From: Caproiciproducens galactitolivorans
GTDB taxonomy: Bacteria > Bacillota > Clostridia > Oscillospirales > Acutalibacteraceae
Reading direction: 5' to 3'
DNA: 64,000 bases
Assembly (NCBI RefSeq): GCF_026672255.1
Contig: NZ_JAPOHA010000009.1
Coordinates: 62,001 to 126,000 of the forward strand
The translations under genes and the position numbers were made by a program. The notes under the pieces are model-generated. The model made no database searches. It had not been told where the DNA came from and saw only the letters and a list, made by a program, of their open reading frames with translations. This document shows positions 52,812-63,069 of the stretch, one piece after another. Numbering within the stretch: position 1 is the stretch's first letter; every line of letters begins with the position of its first letter.

Positions 52812-55800
52812 ATGCTGCTGAAATCACTGGAAATTCAGGGATTTAAGACATTTCCGGACAAAACCACGCTCAGCTTCGACAACGGAATAACAGTGGTCGT
52901 CGGCCCGAACGGCAGCGGAAAAAGCAATATCAGCGACGCGGTGCGCTGGGTTCTGGGTGAACAGTCCAACCGCGTACTCCGCTGTACAAAAATGGAGGAC
53001 GTCATATTCAACGGTACTCCCGTGCGCAAGGCGCAGGGATTTGCTGAAGTTACGCTGAATATTGACAATACCCGGCGCCAGCTTCCGTTCGACGGGGACA
53101 GTGTCGCCGTTACCCGCCGCTACTACCGTTCGGGCGACAGCGAATATTTAATCAATAAGGCCGCGGTGCGGCTGAAAGATATCAACGAGCTGTTCATGGA
53201 TACCGGTTTGGGCCGCGATGGGTATTCGATTATCGGACAGGGCAAGATTGACAGCATCGTCGCCGCGCGTTCCGAAGACCGCCGCGAAATTTTCGAGGAA
53301 GCCGCCGGTATTTCCCGTTTCCGCTACCGCAAAGAGGAATCCGAACGCAAGCTGAATCAGGCGCAGGATAACCTGCTCCGGCTGAACGATATCCTTTCCG
53401 AACTGGAGAGCCGGGTAGGCCCTTTAAAGGAACAGGCGGAAAAAGCGGAAATGTATCTTACATTGGCCGGCGAAAAGCGAACGCTTGAGATTGGCCTGTG
53501 GCTCAATACGCTTGAGAAATCCGGACAGATTCTGCGGGAACATGAGGACAAAATCCTCATCGCCAGAAACCAGCATGAAGCGTCCGAGCAGGAACTGAAC
53601 AGTATTGATCAGCAGATTGAAGAAAATTACAGCAAATCGGGCGAGTGCACCGCAAAGGTGGACGAAATCCGCCAACAGGCGGCGGGGCTGGAAGAAAGCG
53701 CCGCCAAGAAGGACGGAGAAGCCTCCGTTCTGCAAAACGATATTCTTCATCATAACGAGAATATCGAGCGTATCCGAAGAGAAATCGAGGAAAGCAATCT
53801 TTCCGGTCAGGATATGGACCGGGATATCCTTGAAAAAAACAGGCAGATTGAAGAAAAAAGCCAATACATAAAGGATAAAAACGTACAGTCGGAAGAATAC
53901 GAAGAACAGATCGGGCAAATCCGGAAGAATATGAGCGAGACGGCGGAAAAAATCGACGATTGTACGCATCGGATTACCGAACTTACCGCGCAGGCGACCG
54001 AGGCGAAGGTTGAAGAAATGACCGCCGCTTCCTCAATTGCCGAAATCCGGCTCAGAATTTCCCAGATTACGGAATCGGTTCGTTCCAAAAAACTTCAGGC
54101 TGATCAGTTGCGGACAGCGGAAGAAGAAGCGAAAAAGAATCTGACCGAAGCCGACGAGCGCATCAACGCGCTTACGAATTCGGTTAAAGGCTATGAAATG
54201 CGGCTTGTAACGCGCCGCAGGCGAATGGAAGAACTGAAGAAACAGAGCGACACCCTGCATCTGGACGCGCAGGAGCGTTCCCGCCGCGCCCATCTGCTCG
54301 AGGAATTGGAGCGCAATCTGGAAGGATTCTCGCAAAGCGTCAAGATCGTCATGAAGGAAGCGGGGCGCGGTACGATCAGCGGAATCCACGGGCCGGTTTC
54401 CCGCTTGATCAAGGTGCCGCCACAGTACGCCGTAGCGATTGAAACGGCGCTTGGCGCGGCAATGCAGAATATTGTCGTCGGCAACGAGCAGGATGCGAAA
54501 CGCGCCATCCAGCTTTTAAAGCAGCGCGATTCCGGCCGCGCAACCTTTTTACCGCTTTCCACCATTCGCGGAAGGGAGCTACAGGAGGCGGGCTTGGAAG
54601 AATGCCCGGGCTATATCGGTACCGCGGGCGGACTTTGCAGTTGTGATGAAAAATACAAGGGAATTTTAAATTCCCTTCTGGGCCGCATCGCCGTCGCGGA
54701 AGATCTGGACAGCGCCGTTGCCATTGCGAAGCGTTACGGCTATCATTTCCGTATTGTTACGCTGGACGGCCAGGTCGTCAACGCGGGCGGTTCGCTGACC
54801 GGCGGCTCGCTTGCCAAAAACTCCGGGCTTCTCAGCCGCGCTTCGGAAATCGAGCGGATAAAAGCGCAGGCTGCCGAGCTTCAGGCGAAGGCGCAGGAAG
54901 CCGCGGCGGCTCTTAAATCCGCAGCCGAAGAGGTCTCCGCCGCCGAGGCGTCGCTATCCGCTTCAAAGGGCGAGCTTGCCACCGCGCAGGAAACCCGTTT
55001 TAAAATTGACGCGGAACGCGGCAGGATGGCTGCGGATTTGGCAACCGCCCGGAAGGATATCCATACCCTGGAGGAAGAAAATAAAACGGCCAATGTCCGC
55101 TTGAACCGTCAGAAAGAAGCGCAGACAGCCGCGCAGGCAAGGGCGCAGGAAATTTCGCAAAAGAAGGCGGCCGTGCAGGCGGAGCTTGATGAAATCAGCG
55201 GCAGCCGCGGCGATTTGAATCAGACGGCGGACAGGCTGAACGCTCAGTTGCAGGAAACCCGGATGGCCTGTTTATCCGCCCAGAAAGACGTGGAATCGCT
55301 GCGCGCGGGCATTGCGGAAATTGAACGCCGCAAGCTCGATCACGCGGGGAAGACGCAGTCGTTAAAAGAAGAGATCAAGGCCGCGCAGGAAGACTGTACC
55401 CGGCTTTCCGGGCAAATTGAAAATCTGAGGCAGGAAGCGCAGAATATGCGTGAAACGGCCAGGAAATGCAGCGGCCAAATCGAAGAATTGAACGCGAAGC
55501 GCATGGAGTACGAGCGCCTGTCGGTTGAACTGCGCGCGAAAGAGCATGAGAAATCGGACGAAAAAGAGAAAATCGGCCACGAGCTTGCCCGTTTGGAGGA
55601 GCGCAAAGAAAACCTGCAAAAAGAATACGATGAAATAATCAGCCGCCTGTGGGAAGAATATGAATTAACGCGCCGCGAAGCGGAAGAAGTCGGCACGAAA
55701 ATTGAAAATCCGATGCAGGCGCAAAAACGGCTGAACGAGCTGAAAAATAAGATCAAGGCGCTGGGTACGGTCAATGTGGCCGCAGTGGAAGAGTACAAAG

Positions 55801-56390
55801 AGGTTTCCGAGCGCTACGAATTTATGACCGCGCAGGTTGCTGATGTGGAAAAGAGCCGCGAAGAACTGAAAAAACTGATCGGCGATCTCACCCATCAGAT
55901 GCACGATTTATTCCTTGCCCGTTTTCAGCAGATTAATGAAAACTTTAAGAGTACCTTCCGGGAACTGTTTGACGGCGGTACCGCGGAGCTTTCCCTCTGC
56001 GATCCGGAAGATATTTTAAATAGCGGAATTGATATTTCCGTTCAGCCTCCGGGCAAAATCATTACGCACCTGGAATCCCTCTCCGGCGGGGAAAAAGCTT
56101 TGGTGGCGATCGCGCTTTATTTTGCGATCATGAAGGTAAACCCGCCCCCGTTCTGTGTTCTGGACGAAATTGAGGCCGCGCTCGACGACGTGAATGTCGA
56201 CCGGTTTGCCGCTTACCTGCGGCGCATGACCAAGAATACACAGTTTATCGCCATTACGCATCGCCGTGGCACCATGGAAGAAGCCGACGTACTGTACGGC
56301 GTGACCATGCAGGATGAAGGAATCTCCAAGCTTTTGGAATTGCGGGTTTCGGAAATCGAAGCAAAACTCGGCATGAAGGAACAACATTAA
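52812..56390 (+). CDS. smc: Chromosome partition protein SMC
   Basis: The 1192-residue core of condensin, which loops and organises DNA with ScpA and ScpB. Walker A GPNGSGKS is at residues 31-38. Two long coiled coils (~170-500 and ~670-1020) flank a hinge (~510-660). The ABC signature LSGGEKAL is at about 1090-1097, followed by Walker B in FCVLDEIEAALDD near 1115. Length is normal. It starts 4 bases after the preceding gene and is followed by ftsY, the classic Firmicute order. Confidence 0.97.
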   Translation: MLLKSLEIQGFKTFPDKTTLSFDNGITVVVGPNGSGKSNISDAVRWVLGEQSNRVLRCTKMEDVIFNGTPVRKAQGFAEVTLNIDNTRRQLPFDGDSVAVTRRYYRSGDSEYLINKAAVRLKDINELFMDTGLGRDGYSIIGQGKIDSIVAARSEDRREIFEEAAGISRFRYRKEESERKLNQAQDNLLRLNDILSELESRVGPLKEQAEKAEMYLTLAGEKRTLEIGLWLNTLEKSGQILREHEDKILIARNQHEASEQELNSIDQQIEENYSKSGECTAKVDEIRQQAAGLEESAAKKDGEASVLQNDILHHNENIERIRREIEESNLSGQDMDRDILEKNRQIEEKSQYIKDKNVQSEEYEEQIGQIRKNMSETAEKIDDCTHRITELTAQATEAKVEEMTAASSIAEIRLRISQITESVRSKKLQADQLRTAEEEAKKNLTEADERINALTNSVKGYEMRLVTRRRRMEELKKQSDTLHLDAQERSRRAHLLEELERNLEGFSQSVKIVMKEAGRGTISGIHGPVSRLIKVPPQYAVAIETALGAAMQNIVVGNEQDAKRAIQLLKQRDSGRATFLPLSTIRGRELQEAGLEECPGYIGTAGGLCSCDEKYKGILNSLLGRIAVAEDLDSAVAIAKRYGYHFRIVTLDGQVVNAGGSLTGGSLAKNSGLLSRASEIERIKAQAAELQAKAQEAAAALKSAAEEVSAAEASLSASKGELATAQETRFKIDAERGRMAADLATARKDIHTLEEENKTANVRLNRQKEAQTAAQARAQEISQKKAAVQAELDEISGSRGDLNQTADRLNAQLQETRMACLSAQKDVESLRAGIAEIERRKLDHAGKTQSLKEEIKAAQEDCTRLSGQIENLRQEAQNMRETARKCSGQIEELNAKRMEYERLSVELRAKEHEKSDEKEKIGHELARLEERKENLQKEYDEIISRLWEEYELTRREAEEVGTKIENPMQAQKRLNELKNKIKALGTVNVAAVEEYKEVSERYEFMTAQVADVEKSREELKKLIGDLTHQMHDLFLARFQQINENFKSTFRELFDGGTAELSLCDPEDILNSGIDISVQPPGKIITHLESLSGGEKALVAIALYFAIMKVNPPPFCVLDEIEAALDDVNVDRFAAYLRRMTKNTQFIAITHRRGTMEEADVLYGVTMQDEGISKLLELRVSEIEAKLGMKEQH

Positions 56391-56401
56391 AGGAGAATAC
56401 A

Positions 56402-57319
56402 ATGGGCTTTTTTTCAAAAATAAAAGAAGGATTAAAGAAAACAAGAGACAAAATGAGCTCTTCGGTGGAGTCCATGCTGAACTCCTTTACAACGATCGAC
56501 GAATCGCTGTTTGAAGAACTGGAAGAACTGCTCGTTATGGGCGATGTGGGCGTTTCCACGGCGGAGCATGTTTGCAAGGAGCTTCGCAGAAAAGTAAAAG
56601 AAAAAGGCGTTACCGACCCGAATGAAATCATGGGAATGCTTCAGGAAACCGTTGCAGAGATGCTTCGGGGCGGGGAAGAGCTTCATATCGGCACAAAGCC
56701 GTCCGTTATTCTGGTAATCGGCGTAAACGGCGCGGGAAAAACCACCACCATCGGTAAAATCGCGTCCCGCTTAACCAAGGATGGGAAAAAGGTCATTTTG
56801 GGCGCAGCGGACACGTTCCGCGCCGCCGCGATTGAGCAGCTGGAAGTATGGGCGCAGCGCGCCGGTACCGAAATGATCAAGCAGGCCGAGGGCAGCGACC
56901 CCGCCTCCGTCGTATTTGACACGATTGCCGCGGCAAAGGCGAGAAACGCGGATGTCATGATTTGCGATACAGCCGGACGCCTCCATAACAAAAAGAACCT
57001 GATGGAAGAGCTTGCGAAAATCAGCCGTGTAATCGACCGGGAACTGCCCGGCGCCGATAAGGAAGTCCTTCTTGTGCTGGACGCAACCACAGGCCAGAAC
57101 GCCGTCAATCAGGCGCGTGAATTTCAGGCGGCGGCGGGAATTACCGGCATTGTACTTACGAAGCTGGACGGTACCGCGCGCGGCGGCGTTGTGCTTGCCA
57201 TTCGCGAAAGCCTTGGAATCCCGGTGAAATTTATCGGCGTGGGCGAACAGGTGGACGACCTCCAGCCATTCAATGCGGATGAGTTTGCCGAAGCCCTTTT
57301 CGACAGACAGGAGGACTGA
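56402..57319 (+). CDS. ftsY: Signal recognition particle receptor FtsY
   Basis: A 305-residue SRP GTPase that docks ribosomes with membrane-protein chains to the translocon. It has the N-domain helical bundle (~1-85) but no acidic A-domain. G-domain motifs are GVNGAGKTTTIGKIA near 102, DTFRAAAIEQL near 139, DTAGRLHNKKNLMEEL near 190 and TKLDGTARGG near 258. AAGGAG precedes the ATG. It begins 11 bases after smc and ends directly before rdgB. Confidence 0.96.
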   Translation: MGFFSKIKEGLKKTRDKMSSSVESMLNSFTTIDESLFEELEELLVMGDVGVSTAEHVCKELRRKVKEKGVTDPNEIMGMLQETVAEMLRGGEELHIGTKPSVILVIGVNGAGKTTTIGKIASRLTKDGKKVILGAADTFRAAAIEQLEVWAQRAGTEMIKQAEGSDPASVVFDTIAAAKARNADVMICDTAGRLHNKKNLMEELAKISRVIDRELPGADKEVLLVLDATTGQNAVNQAREFQAAAGITGIVLTKLDGTARGGVVLAIRESLGIPVKFIGVGEQVDDLQPFNADEFAEALFDRQED

Positions 57320-57907
57320 ATGACTAAATTTGTACTGGCTACCCATAATCAAAATAAATTGAAGGAACTGGAACGCATTCTGGCTCCGCTCCATATTTCC
57401 GTAGAAACCGCACAGCTTGAAGAAGTGGAAGAGACCGGGAAATCCTTCGCGGAAAATGCGTTTTTAAAAGCGGAAGCGGCTTGCCGCAAAACCGGTCTGC
57501 CCGCCGTAGCGGATGATTCGGGGCTGATGGTCGACGCGCTGAACGGCGCGCCCGGCGTTTATTCCGCACGTTACGCCGGTGCGGGCGCGAGCGATACGGA
57601 TCGCATTGAAAAGCTGCTGGACGCGATGAAAGATGTTCCGGAGCAGGCGCGCAAGGCAAAATTTGTCTGTTCAATCTGCTGTGTATTTCCGGACGGTACG
57701 AAAATTACCGCGGAAGGGGAGTGCCCGGGGAAAATTGCGTTTGCGCCTGAGGGAAACGACGGATTTGGTTACGACCCTGTTTTTCTGGTGGACAGAAAAT
57801 CCTTTGCGCAGCTTACTTCGCAGGAAAAAGACGAAATCAGCCACCGGGGCAGGGCGCTTCGGGCATTTGCCGCAGAGTTGGAAAAGAGAAAGGAAATTTA
57901 CGGATGA
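57320..57907 (+). CDS. rdgB: XTP/dITP diphosphatase
   Basis: A 195-residue HAM1/RdgB-family pyrophosphatase that removes deaminated purine triphosphates from the nucleotide pool. ATHNQNKLKEL at the start, DDSGLMVDALNGAPGVYSAR near 68 and GFGYDPVFLV near 148 are the signatures. The ATG lies immediately after the ftsY stop, with CAGGAGG just upstream. Confidence 0.95.
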   Translation: MTKFVLATHNQNKLKELERILAPLHISVETAQLEEVEETGKSFAENAFLKAEAACRKTGLPAVADDSGLMVDALNGAPGVYSARYAGAGASDTDRIEKLLDAMKDVPEQARKAKFVCSICCVFPDGTKITAEGECPGKIAFAPEGNDGFGYDPVFLVDRKSFAQLTSQEKDEISHRGRALRAFAAELEKRKEIYG

Positions 57908-58224
57908 TTACGAGTAAACAGCGCGCTTATCTTCGTTCCCTTGCAAATGAACTGGATACCATATTGATGATTGGAAAGTCGGGCGTCGGCGAAGATATCG
58001 TCAAACAGGCGGACGACGCATTGACAGCACGCGAAATCATAAAGGCCAAGGTTCTGGAAACGTCGCCGGTTCCCGTCCGGGAAGCTGCCGAACAAATCGC
58101 CGGACGGACCAATGCGGAAGTGGTGCAGGTCATCGGTGCAAAATTTGTTCTGTACCGCAGAAATGAGAAGGAGCCGAAAATTACGCTTCCCAAAGCCCCG
58201 AAAAAGGGATATGATATAAGGTGA
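57904..58224 (+). CDS. yhbY: YhbY-type CRM-domain RNA-binding protein
   Basis: A 106-residue single CRM domain associated with 50S ribosome assembly in characterised homologues. TSKQRAYLRSLANELD and IGKSGVGEDIVKQAD in the N-terminal half and VVQVIGAKFVLYR near 78 are typical. It overlaps rdgB by 4 bases and is followed by nadD after 4 bases, an order widespread in Firmicutes. Confidence 0.92.
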   Translation: MITSKQRAYLRSLANELDTILMIGKSGVGEDIVKQADDALTAREIIKAKVLETSPVPVREAAEQIAGRTNAEVVQVIGAKFVLYRRNEKEPKITLPKAPKKGYDIR

Positions 58225-58228
58225 AACG

Positions 58229-58840
58229 ATGCAGAAGATAGCCGTGCTGGGCGGCACTTTCAACCCGATCCACAACGGGCATATTCATATAGCAAAGCAA
58301 TATGCACAGCGGCTCGGCGTCGACAAGGTTTTCCTGATACCAACCTACCAGCCGCCGCACAAGCGGGCGCCGGGCCTTGCGTCAGCCGAGGATCGGCTTC
58401 AGATGTGCCGGCTTGCGGCGGGGGAAAGCATTTTCGAAGCCTGCGGAATGGAAATTTGCAGGAAAGGCAAAAGCTATACGTCGGATACCCTGCTTGAACT
58501 AAAAGAGCAGTATCCGGATTCCGAGTTGTATCTGATAACGGGCGAGGATATGTTTCTCACCTTTGAGGAATGGCACGAACCCGAAACCATTTATCGGCTT
58601 GCCGTGCTTTGCGCCGCTCCGCGCAGCGCGGACGGTCTTGCGCGGCTTTTGGATTACGCGCGCATGCTGGAACAAAAAGGCGCAAAAACAATCATACAAA
58701 ATATTGAATATCTTCCGATATCATCAACGATGGTCCGCGACGCTGTAAAAAACGGTCAGAGCATAGCGGGTCTTGTACCGCCGTTGGTGGCTGAATATAT
58801 CGTAAAAAATAAGTTGTATTTGGAGCGGGAAAATGAATAG
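58229..58840 (+). CDS. nadD: Nicotinate-nucleotide adenylyltransferase
   Basis: A 203-residue nucleotidyltransferase that adenylates nicotinate mononucleotide in NAD synthesis. GGTFNPIHNGHIHIAK at residues 8-23 carries the HxGH-type active site, and ISSTMVRDAV near 167 is the second conserved site. It overlaps yqeK by 8 bases. Confidence 0.96.
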   Translation: MQKIAVLGGTFNPIHNGHIHIAKQYAQRLGVDKVFLIPTYQPPHKRAPGLASAEDRLQMCRLAAGESIFEACGMEICRKGKSYTSDTLLELKEQYPDSELYLITGEDMFLTFEEWHEPETIYRLAVLCAAPRSADGLARLLDYARMLEQKGAKTIIQNIEYLPISSTMVRDAVKNGQSIAGLVPPLVAEYIVKNKLYLERENE

Positions 58841-59405
58841 AACCGATTATCAGGCGATTATAAAACCATTTTTAAGCAAAAAACGCTATGAACATTCGAT
58901 TTGCGTATGTGACGAAGCGGTTCATCTGGCAAGAGTCTATGACGCGAATGAACAGAAAGCGGAGACAGCCGGTATTCTGCACGATATCATGAAGGATGTG
59001 CCTCCGGATGAACAGCTTAAAATGATGATGCGTTACGACATTTTACTTACCGACGTGGAGCGCAGCGCGCAAAAACTGTGGCATGCCATGCTCGGAGCGG
59101 CTTATATTGAAAATGAGCTGCACATTTCCGATCCGGAAATATTGAACGCAGTACGGTATCACACGACCGGACGGGCGGAAATGACAACCATGGACAAGAT
59201 CCTTTTCGTGGCCGATTTTATTTCGGCCGACCGCGATTATGCCGGAGTTGAGCAATTGCGGAAATCCGCTGTTGTAAGCCTGGATCAGGCTGTGGCTGAC
59301 GGAATCGTCTTTACCATTCAGGATTTGGTTCAGGCCGGCCGGCCGATTCATCCGGATACCATTGCCGCGTACAATCATGCAATACTGAATTTAAATCAAA
59401 ACTGA
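58833..59405 (+). CDS. yqeK: YqeK-type HD-domain hydrolase
   Basis: A 190-residue HD-domain protein of the YqeK family; the Bacillus and other homologues hydrolyse diadenosine tetraphosphate symmetrically. The metal site is built from RYEHSICV near residue 20 and the HD pair in AGILHDIMKD near 48, with ILFVADFISADR near 125. The conserved order nadD-yqeK-rsfS is kept. Confidence 0.92.
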   Translation: MNRTDYQAIIKPFLSKKRYEHSICVCDEAVHLARVYDANEQKAETAGILHDIMKDVPPDEQLKMMMRYDILLTDVERSAQKLWHAMLGAAYIENELHISDPEILNAVRYHTTGRAEMTTMDKILFVADFISADRDYAGVEQLRKSAVVSLDQAVADGIVFTIQDLVQAGRPIHPDTIAAYNHAILNLNQN

Positions 59406-59423
59406 CAGGAAAGGTTGATGAGT

Positions 59424-59777
59424 ATGACTCCACTCGAACTTGCGAAAGAAGCCGCGAAAATCCTAGACGATAAAAAGGCGATTGACCTGAAAATCATCGG
59501 CATTAAAGATATTTCCGTATTGGCGGACTATTTTGTACTGGCGACAGGAACAAGCAGCACCCACGTAAAATCCCTTGCGGACGAGGTCGAGTTTAAGCTC
59601 AAGCAGCTCGGCAAAAGCCCCGAACATGTCGACGGCTACCGTTCCAATTCCTGGGTGCTTTTGGACTATGGCAGTGTTATGATTCACGTTTTCACCTCCG
59701 AGGCGCGCGAATTTTATAATCTCGACCGTTTGTGGCAGGACGGAGAAAACGTAGATATTTCCGATATTAAGAAATGA
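59424..59777 (+). CDS. rsfS: Ribosome silencing factor RsfS
   Basis: A 117-residue protein that binds uL14 on the 50S subunit and blocks subunit joining under starvation. [16 protein letters not shown] near residue 28, [15 protein letters not shown] near 71 and [19 protein letters not shown] near 88 are diagnostic. The ATG at 59424 is 9 bases after AGGAAAGG; in-frame TTG 59415 and ATG 59418 are too close to that site. The end lies just before leuS. Confidence 0.94.
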   Translation: MTPLELAKEAAKILDDKKAIDLKIIGIKDISVLADYFVLATGTSSTHVKSLADEVEFKLKQLGKSPEHVDGYRSNSWVLLDYGSVMIHVFTSEAREFYNLDRLWQDGENVDISDIKK

Positions 59778-59803
59778 ACCAAGGAACAGGAGCGAAGGTA
59801 AAG

Positions 59804-62212
59804 ATGAAATACGACCATAAGCCAATTGAGAAAAAGTGGCAGGAAAAATGGGAGCAGTCCGGTGTTTTTCATGCCTCCAACGAATCCGATAAACCGAAAT
59901 ATTACGCATTGATCGAGTTCCCCTATCCATCCGGGCAGGGGCTGCACGTCGGTCATCCGCGTTCCTATACGGCGCTCGATATTATCGCGCGCAAACGCCG
60001 CCTGCAGGGGTATAACGTCCTTTATCCGATCGGCTGGGACGCGTTTGGCCTGCCGACGGAAAATTTTGCGATTAAAAACCATGTGCACCCGGCGGAAGTA
60101 ACGAAAAAGAATATTGCACGTTTTAAGCAGCAGCTTCAATCCCTTGGTATTTCCTTTGACTGGTCGCGTGAAATCAATACGACCGATCCGGAGTATTATA
60201 AATGGACGCAGTGGATTTTCCTCCAGCTTTTCAAGCACGGTCTTGCCTATAAGAAGGAAATGGCCGTAAACTGGTGCACTTCCTGCAAATGCGTGCTTGC
60301 CAACGAAGAAGTGGTAAACGGCGTTTGCGAGCGCTGCGGAAGCGAAGTCGTCCGCAAGGTAAAATCCCAGTGGATGCTGAAAATCACCGAATACGCCCAG
60401 CGCCTGATCGACGACCTTGACCTTGTCGATTATCCCGACCGTGTAAAAGCACAGCAGGTTAACTGGATTGGACGTTCAACAGGCGCCGAAGTGGACTTTA
60501 ATACGACGACGGGCGACAAGCTTACGGTCTATACTACCCGCCCGGACACGCTTTACGGCGCAACCTATATGGTTGTTTCTCCGGAACATCCCATGGTCGA
60601 AAAGTGGGCGGACAAGCTCCGCAATCTGGAGGAAATCCGCGCTTATCAGGCGGAAGCCGCCAGAAAATCCGATTTTGAACGCACCGAAGTGGCGAAAGAT
60701 AAAACCGGCGTCCGTCTGGACGGCGTTGCTGCCATCAATCCGGTAACGGGGAAGGAAATCCCGATCTTTCTTTCGGATTACGTCCTTGTTTCCTACGGTA
60801 CGGGTGCGATTATGGCTGTACCGGCGCACGACACCCGCGACTGGGAATTCGCGAAAAAGTTTGATCTTCCGATTATTGAAGTCGTAAAAGGCGGCGACGT
60901 GCAGAAAGAAGCTTTTACCGACTGCGCAACCGGAATGATGGTGAATTCCGGAATTCTCGACGGTTTGACCGTGGAGCAGGCAAAGGAAAAGATTACCGAG
61001 TATCTGACGGAAAAGGGAATCGGCCATTCCAAAGTAAACTTCAAGCTTCGTGACTGGGTATTTTCCCGCCAGCGTTACTGGGGCGAACCGATTCCGATTG
61101 TTTACTGCGAAAAATGCGGTTATGTTCCGCTGCCGGAAAGCGAGCTTCCGCTGAAACTTCCGGAAGTAAAATCCTATGAACCTACCGACAACGGCGAATC
61201 GCCGCTTGCCCATATGACGGACTGGGTGAACACGACCTGCCCGCACTGCGGCGGAAAGGCGAAGCGTGAAACGGATACCATGCCGCAGTGGGCCGGTTCT
61301 TCCTGGTACTTCCTGCGTTATATCGACCCGCACAACAGCGAGGCGTTTGCCGGTAAGGATGCTTTAAAATACTGGACGCCGGTCGACTGGTACAACGGCG
61401 GAATGGAACATACCACGCTCCATCTGCTTTACAGCCGCTTCTGGCATAAGTTCCTCTATGATATCGGCGAGGTTCCAACGCCGGAACCGTATGCGAAGCG
61501 TACGAGCCACGGTATGATTCTGGGGGAGAACGGGGAGAAAATGAGCAAATCCCGCGGCAACGTCGTGAACCCGGACGAAATCGTGAACGATTACGGCGCG
61601 GACACCATGCGCCTTTATGAAATGTTTATCGGTGACTTTGAAAAAGCGGCGCCGTGGAGTTCCGCGGGAATCAAGGGCTGCCGCCGTTTTCTGGAGCGTT
61701 ACTGGAATTTGCAGAACATACTTGCCGATGAAAAAGGTGTTCGGAAGAATCTGGAAACCGCTTTCCATAAGACGATTAAAAAAGTCGGGGAAGATATTGA
61801 AGCCCTGAAATTCAATACGGCGATCGCAACGCTGATGGCGTTGATGAACGATATTTCCGACGCCGGTTCTATTACATCGGAGGAACTGAAGATTTATACC
61901 ATCCTTCTGAACCCGTTCGCCCCGCATGTAACGGAGGAAATCTGGGAAACGCTGAAGCTTGGGAACGGAATGGCCTGTCAGCAGGAGTGGCCGAAGTACG
62001 ATGAAGCAAAATGCGTGGAAGACACCGTCGAGATTGCCGTTCAGGTAAACGGTAAGGTGCGCGCGCGTTTGCATGTCGCGGCAGATATTGAAAAGGACGC
62101 GGCCCTTTCCGCAGCCAAGGCGGACGAAAAAATTGCCGCCGAAATCAGCGGCAAAAAAATCGTCAAGGAAATCTACGTTCCGGGCAAACTGGTTAATATT
62201 GTAGCGAAATAA
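59804..62212 (+). CDS. leuS: Leucyl-tRNA synthetase
   Basis: An 802-residue class Ia aminoacyl-tRNA synthetase. The HIGH-type motif appears in [18 protein letters not shown] near residue 42. The editing domain lies between ~220 and 410 ([14 protein letters not shown] near 243), and the KMSKS loop is [14 protein letters not shown] near 578. Length is typical of bacterial LeuRS. The ATG at 59804 follows GAAGG. No T-box leader is seen; the gene appears to be read through from rsfS. Confidence 0.97.
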   Translation: MKYDHKPIEKKWQEKWEQSGVFHASNESDKPKYYALIEFPYPSGQGLHVGHPRSYTALDIIARKRRLQGYNVLYPIGWDAFGLPTENFAIKNHVHPAEVTKKNIARFKQQLQSLGISFDWSREINTTDPEYYKWTQWIFLQLFKHGLAYKKEMAVNWCTSCKCVLANEEVVNGVCERCGSEVVRKVKSQWMLKITEYAQRLIDDLDLVDYPDRVKAQQVNWIGRSTGAEVDFNTTTGDKLTVYTTRPDTLYGATYMVVSPEHPMVEKWADKLRNLEEIRAYQAEAARKSDFERTEVAKDKTGVRLDGVAAINPVTGKEIPIFLSDYVLVSYGTGAIMAVPAHDTRDWEFAKKFDLPIIEVVKGGDVQKEAFTDCATGMMVNSGILDGLTVEQAKEKITEYLTEKGIGHSKVNFKLRDWVFSRQRYWGEPIPIVYCEKCGYVPLPESELPLKLPEVKSYEPTDNGESPLAHMTDWVNTTCPHCGGKAKRETDTMPQWAGSSWYFLRYIDPHNSEAFAGKDALKYWTPVDWYNGGMEHTTLHLLYSRFWHKFLYDIGEVPTPEPYAKRTSHGMILGENGEKMSKSRGNVVNPDEIVNDYGADTMRLYEMFIGDFEKAAPWSSAGIKGCRRFLERYWNLQNILADEKGVRKNLETAFHKTIKKVGEDIEALKFNTAIATLMALMNDISDAGSITSEELKIYTILLNPFAPHVTEEIWETLKLGNGMACQQEWPKYDEAKCVEDTVEIAVQVNGKVRARLHVAADIEKDAALSAAKADEKIAAEISGKKIVKEIYVPGKLVNIVAK

Positions 62213-62227
62213 AATAAAAAGCATTAA

Positions 62228-62260
62228 GCAGGGCCGGCAGTATTGAACTGCCGGCCCTGC
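62228..62260. terminator. Terminator between leuS and udk
   Basis: GCAGGGCCGGCAGT (62228-62241) and ACTGCCGGCCCTGC (62247-62260) form a perfect 14-bp stem with loop ATTGA. On the minus strand a T-rich run follows within 10 bases; on the plus strand the T content is weak. Confidence 0.8.
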
Positions 62261-62266
62261 GAAGTT

Positions 62267-62911
62267 CTATTTCTCTTTTTGGTCTTGGGCTGCCTGTTTT
62301 ATGAGCGTATTAATACGGTCAACCAGCATATGAAGCGCCACCAGATTTTGCCCGCCGCGGGGAATAATAATGTCCGCTTTCTTTTTATTCGGATCGACGA
62401 ACTGCTCGTGCATGGGTTTCACGGTTTTTATGTATTGCGTGATAACAGAGTCCAGGCTTCTGCCGCGTGAATTGACATCGCGGGTGATGCGCCGAATCAG
62501 ACGGATATCCGCGTCGGTGTCAACAAAAACTTTGATATCCATTAAATCCAATAAATCCTTATTTTCAAAAATCAGAATCCCCTCGACGATGATTACCTCC
62601 GCCGGTTCCACATGGACGGTTTCGTTTGTACGGGTATACGTTACAAAGGAATATTGCGGATGGTCTATTGCCTGACCGTTCTTCAGCTTTTTGATATCTT
62701 CCACCAGCAATCCGGTTTCAAAAGCGTCGGGGTGGTCGTAATTCATTTTTACACGCTGCTCATATGGAATATCCGTGTTGGCACGGTAATAAAAATCGTG
62801 CGATAAGATAATAACATTGCCGGCAATTTCCTGTTTCAGTTTCGTTGCGAGCGTCGTTTTGCCGGAACCGGTGCCTCCCGCCACACCGATTACCAAGGGT
62901 GAATACTCCAT
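62267..62911 (-). CDS. udk: Uridine kinase
   Basis: A 214-residue P-loop kinase phosphorylating uridine and cytidine. Walker A GVAGGTGSGKTT is at residues ~8-19, and IILSHDFYYRANTDIPYEQR near 35, VIIVEGILIF near 108 and RLIRRITRDVNSRGRS near 142 are the family blocks. The ATG at 62911 is 5 bases after GGAGG. Its leader holds a small hairpin GAAGAAT/ATTCTTC (62973-62990). No clear promoter is seen. Confidence 0.95.
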   Translation of the reverse strand: MEYSPLVIGVAGGTGSGKTTLATKLKQEIAGNVIILSHDFYYRANTDIPYEQRVKMNYDHPDAFETGLLVEDIKKLKNGQAIDHPQYSFVTYTRTNETVHVEPAEVIIVEGILIFENKDLLDLMDIKVFVDTDADIRLIRRITRDVNSRGRSLDSVITQYIKTVKPMHEQFVDPNKKKADIIIPRGGQNLVALHMLVDRINTLIKQAAQDQKEK

Positions 62912-63012
62912 AGCTGCCTCCTGTATTTTACGTTCATAAAATCTTTCCAATTAAAAACTTTATCACAAAACGGAAGAATCATTATTCTTCTCCGTACATT
63001 TCCCGCGCGGCA

Positions 63013-63061
63013 AAGAAAGACTTTTCAAAATCGGTTTTACCGGTTTTAAAAAGTCTTTCTT
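63013..63061 (-). terminator. Long hairpin after the BofC-domain gene
   Basis: AAGAAAGACTTTT (63013-63025) pairs perfectly with AAAAGTCTTTCTT (63049-63061), and the stem continues inward through AAAATCGG/CCGGTTTT with one wobble. It separates the BofC-domain gene from udk. Confidence 0.7.
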
Positions 63062-63069
63062 CGTTTGTA

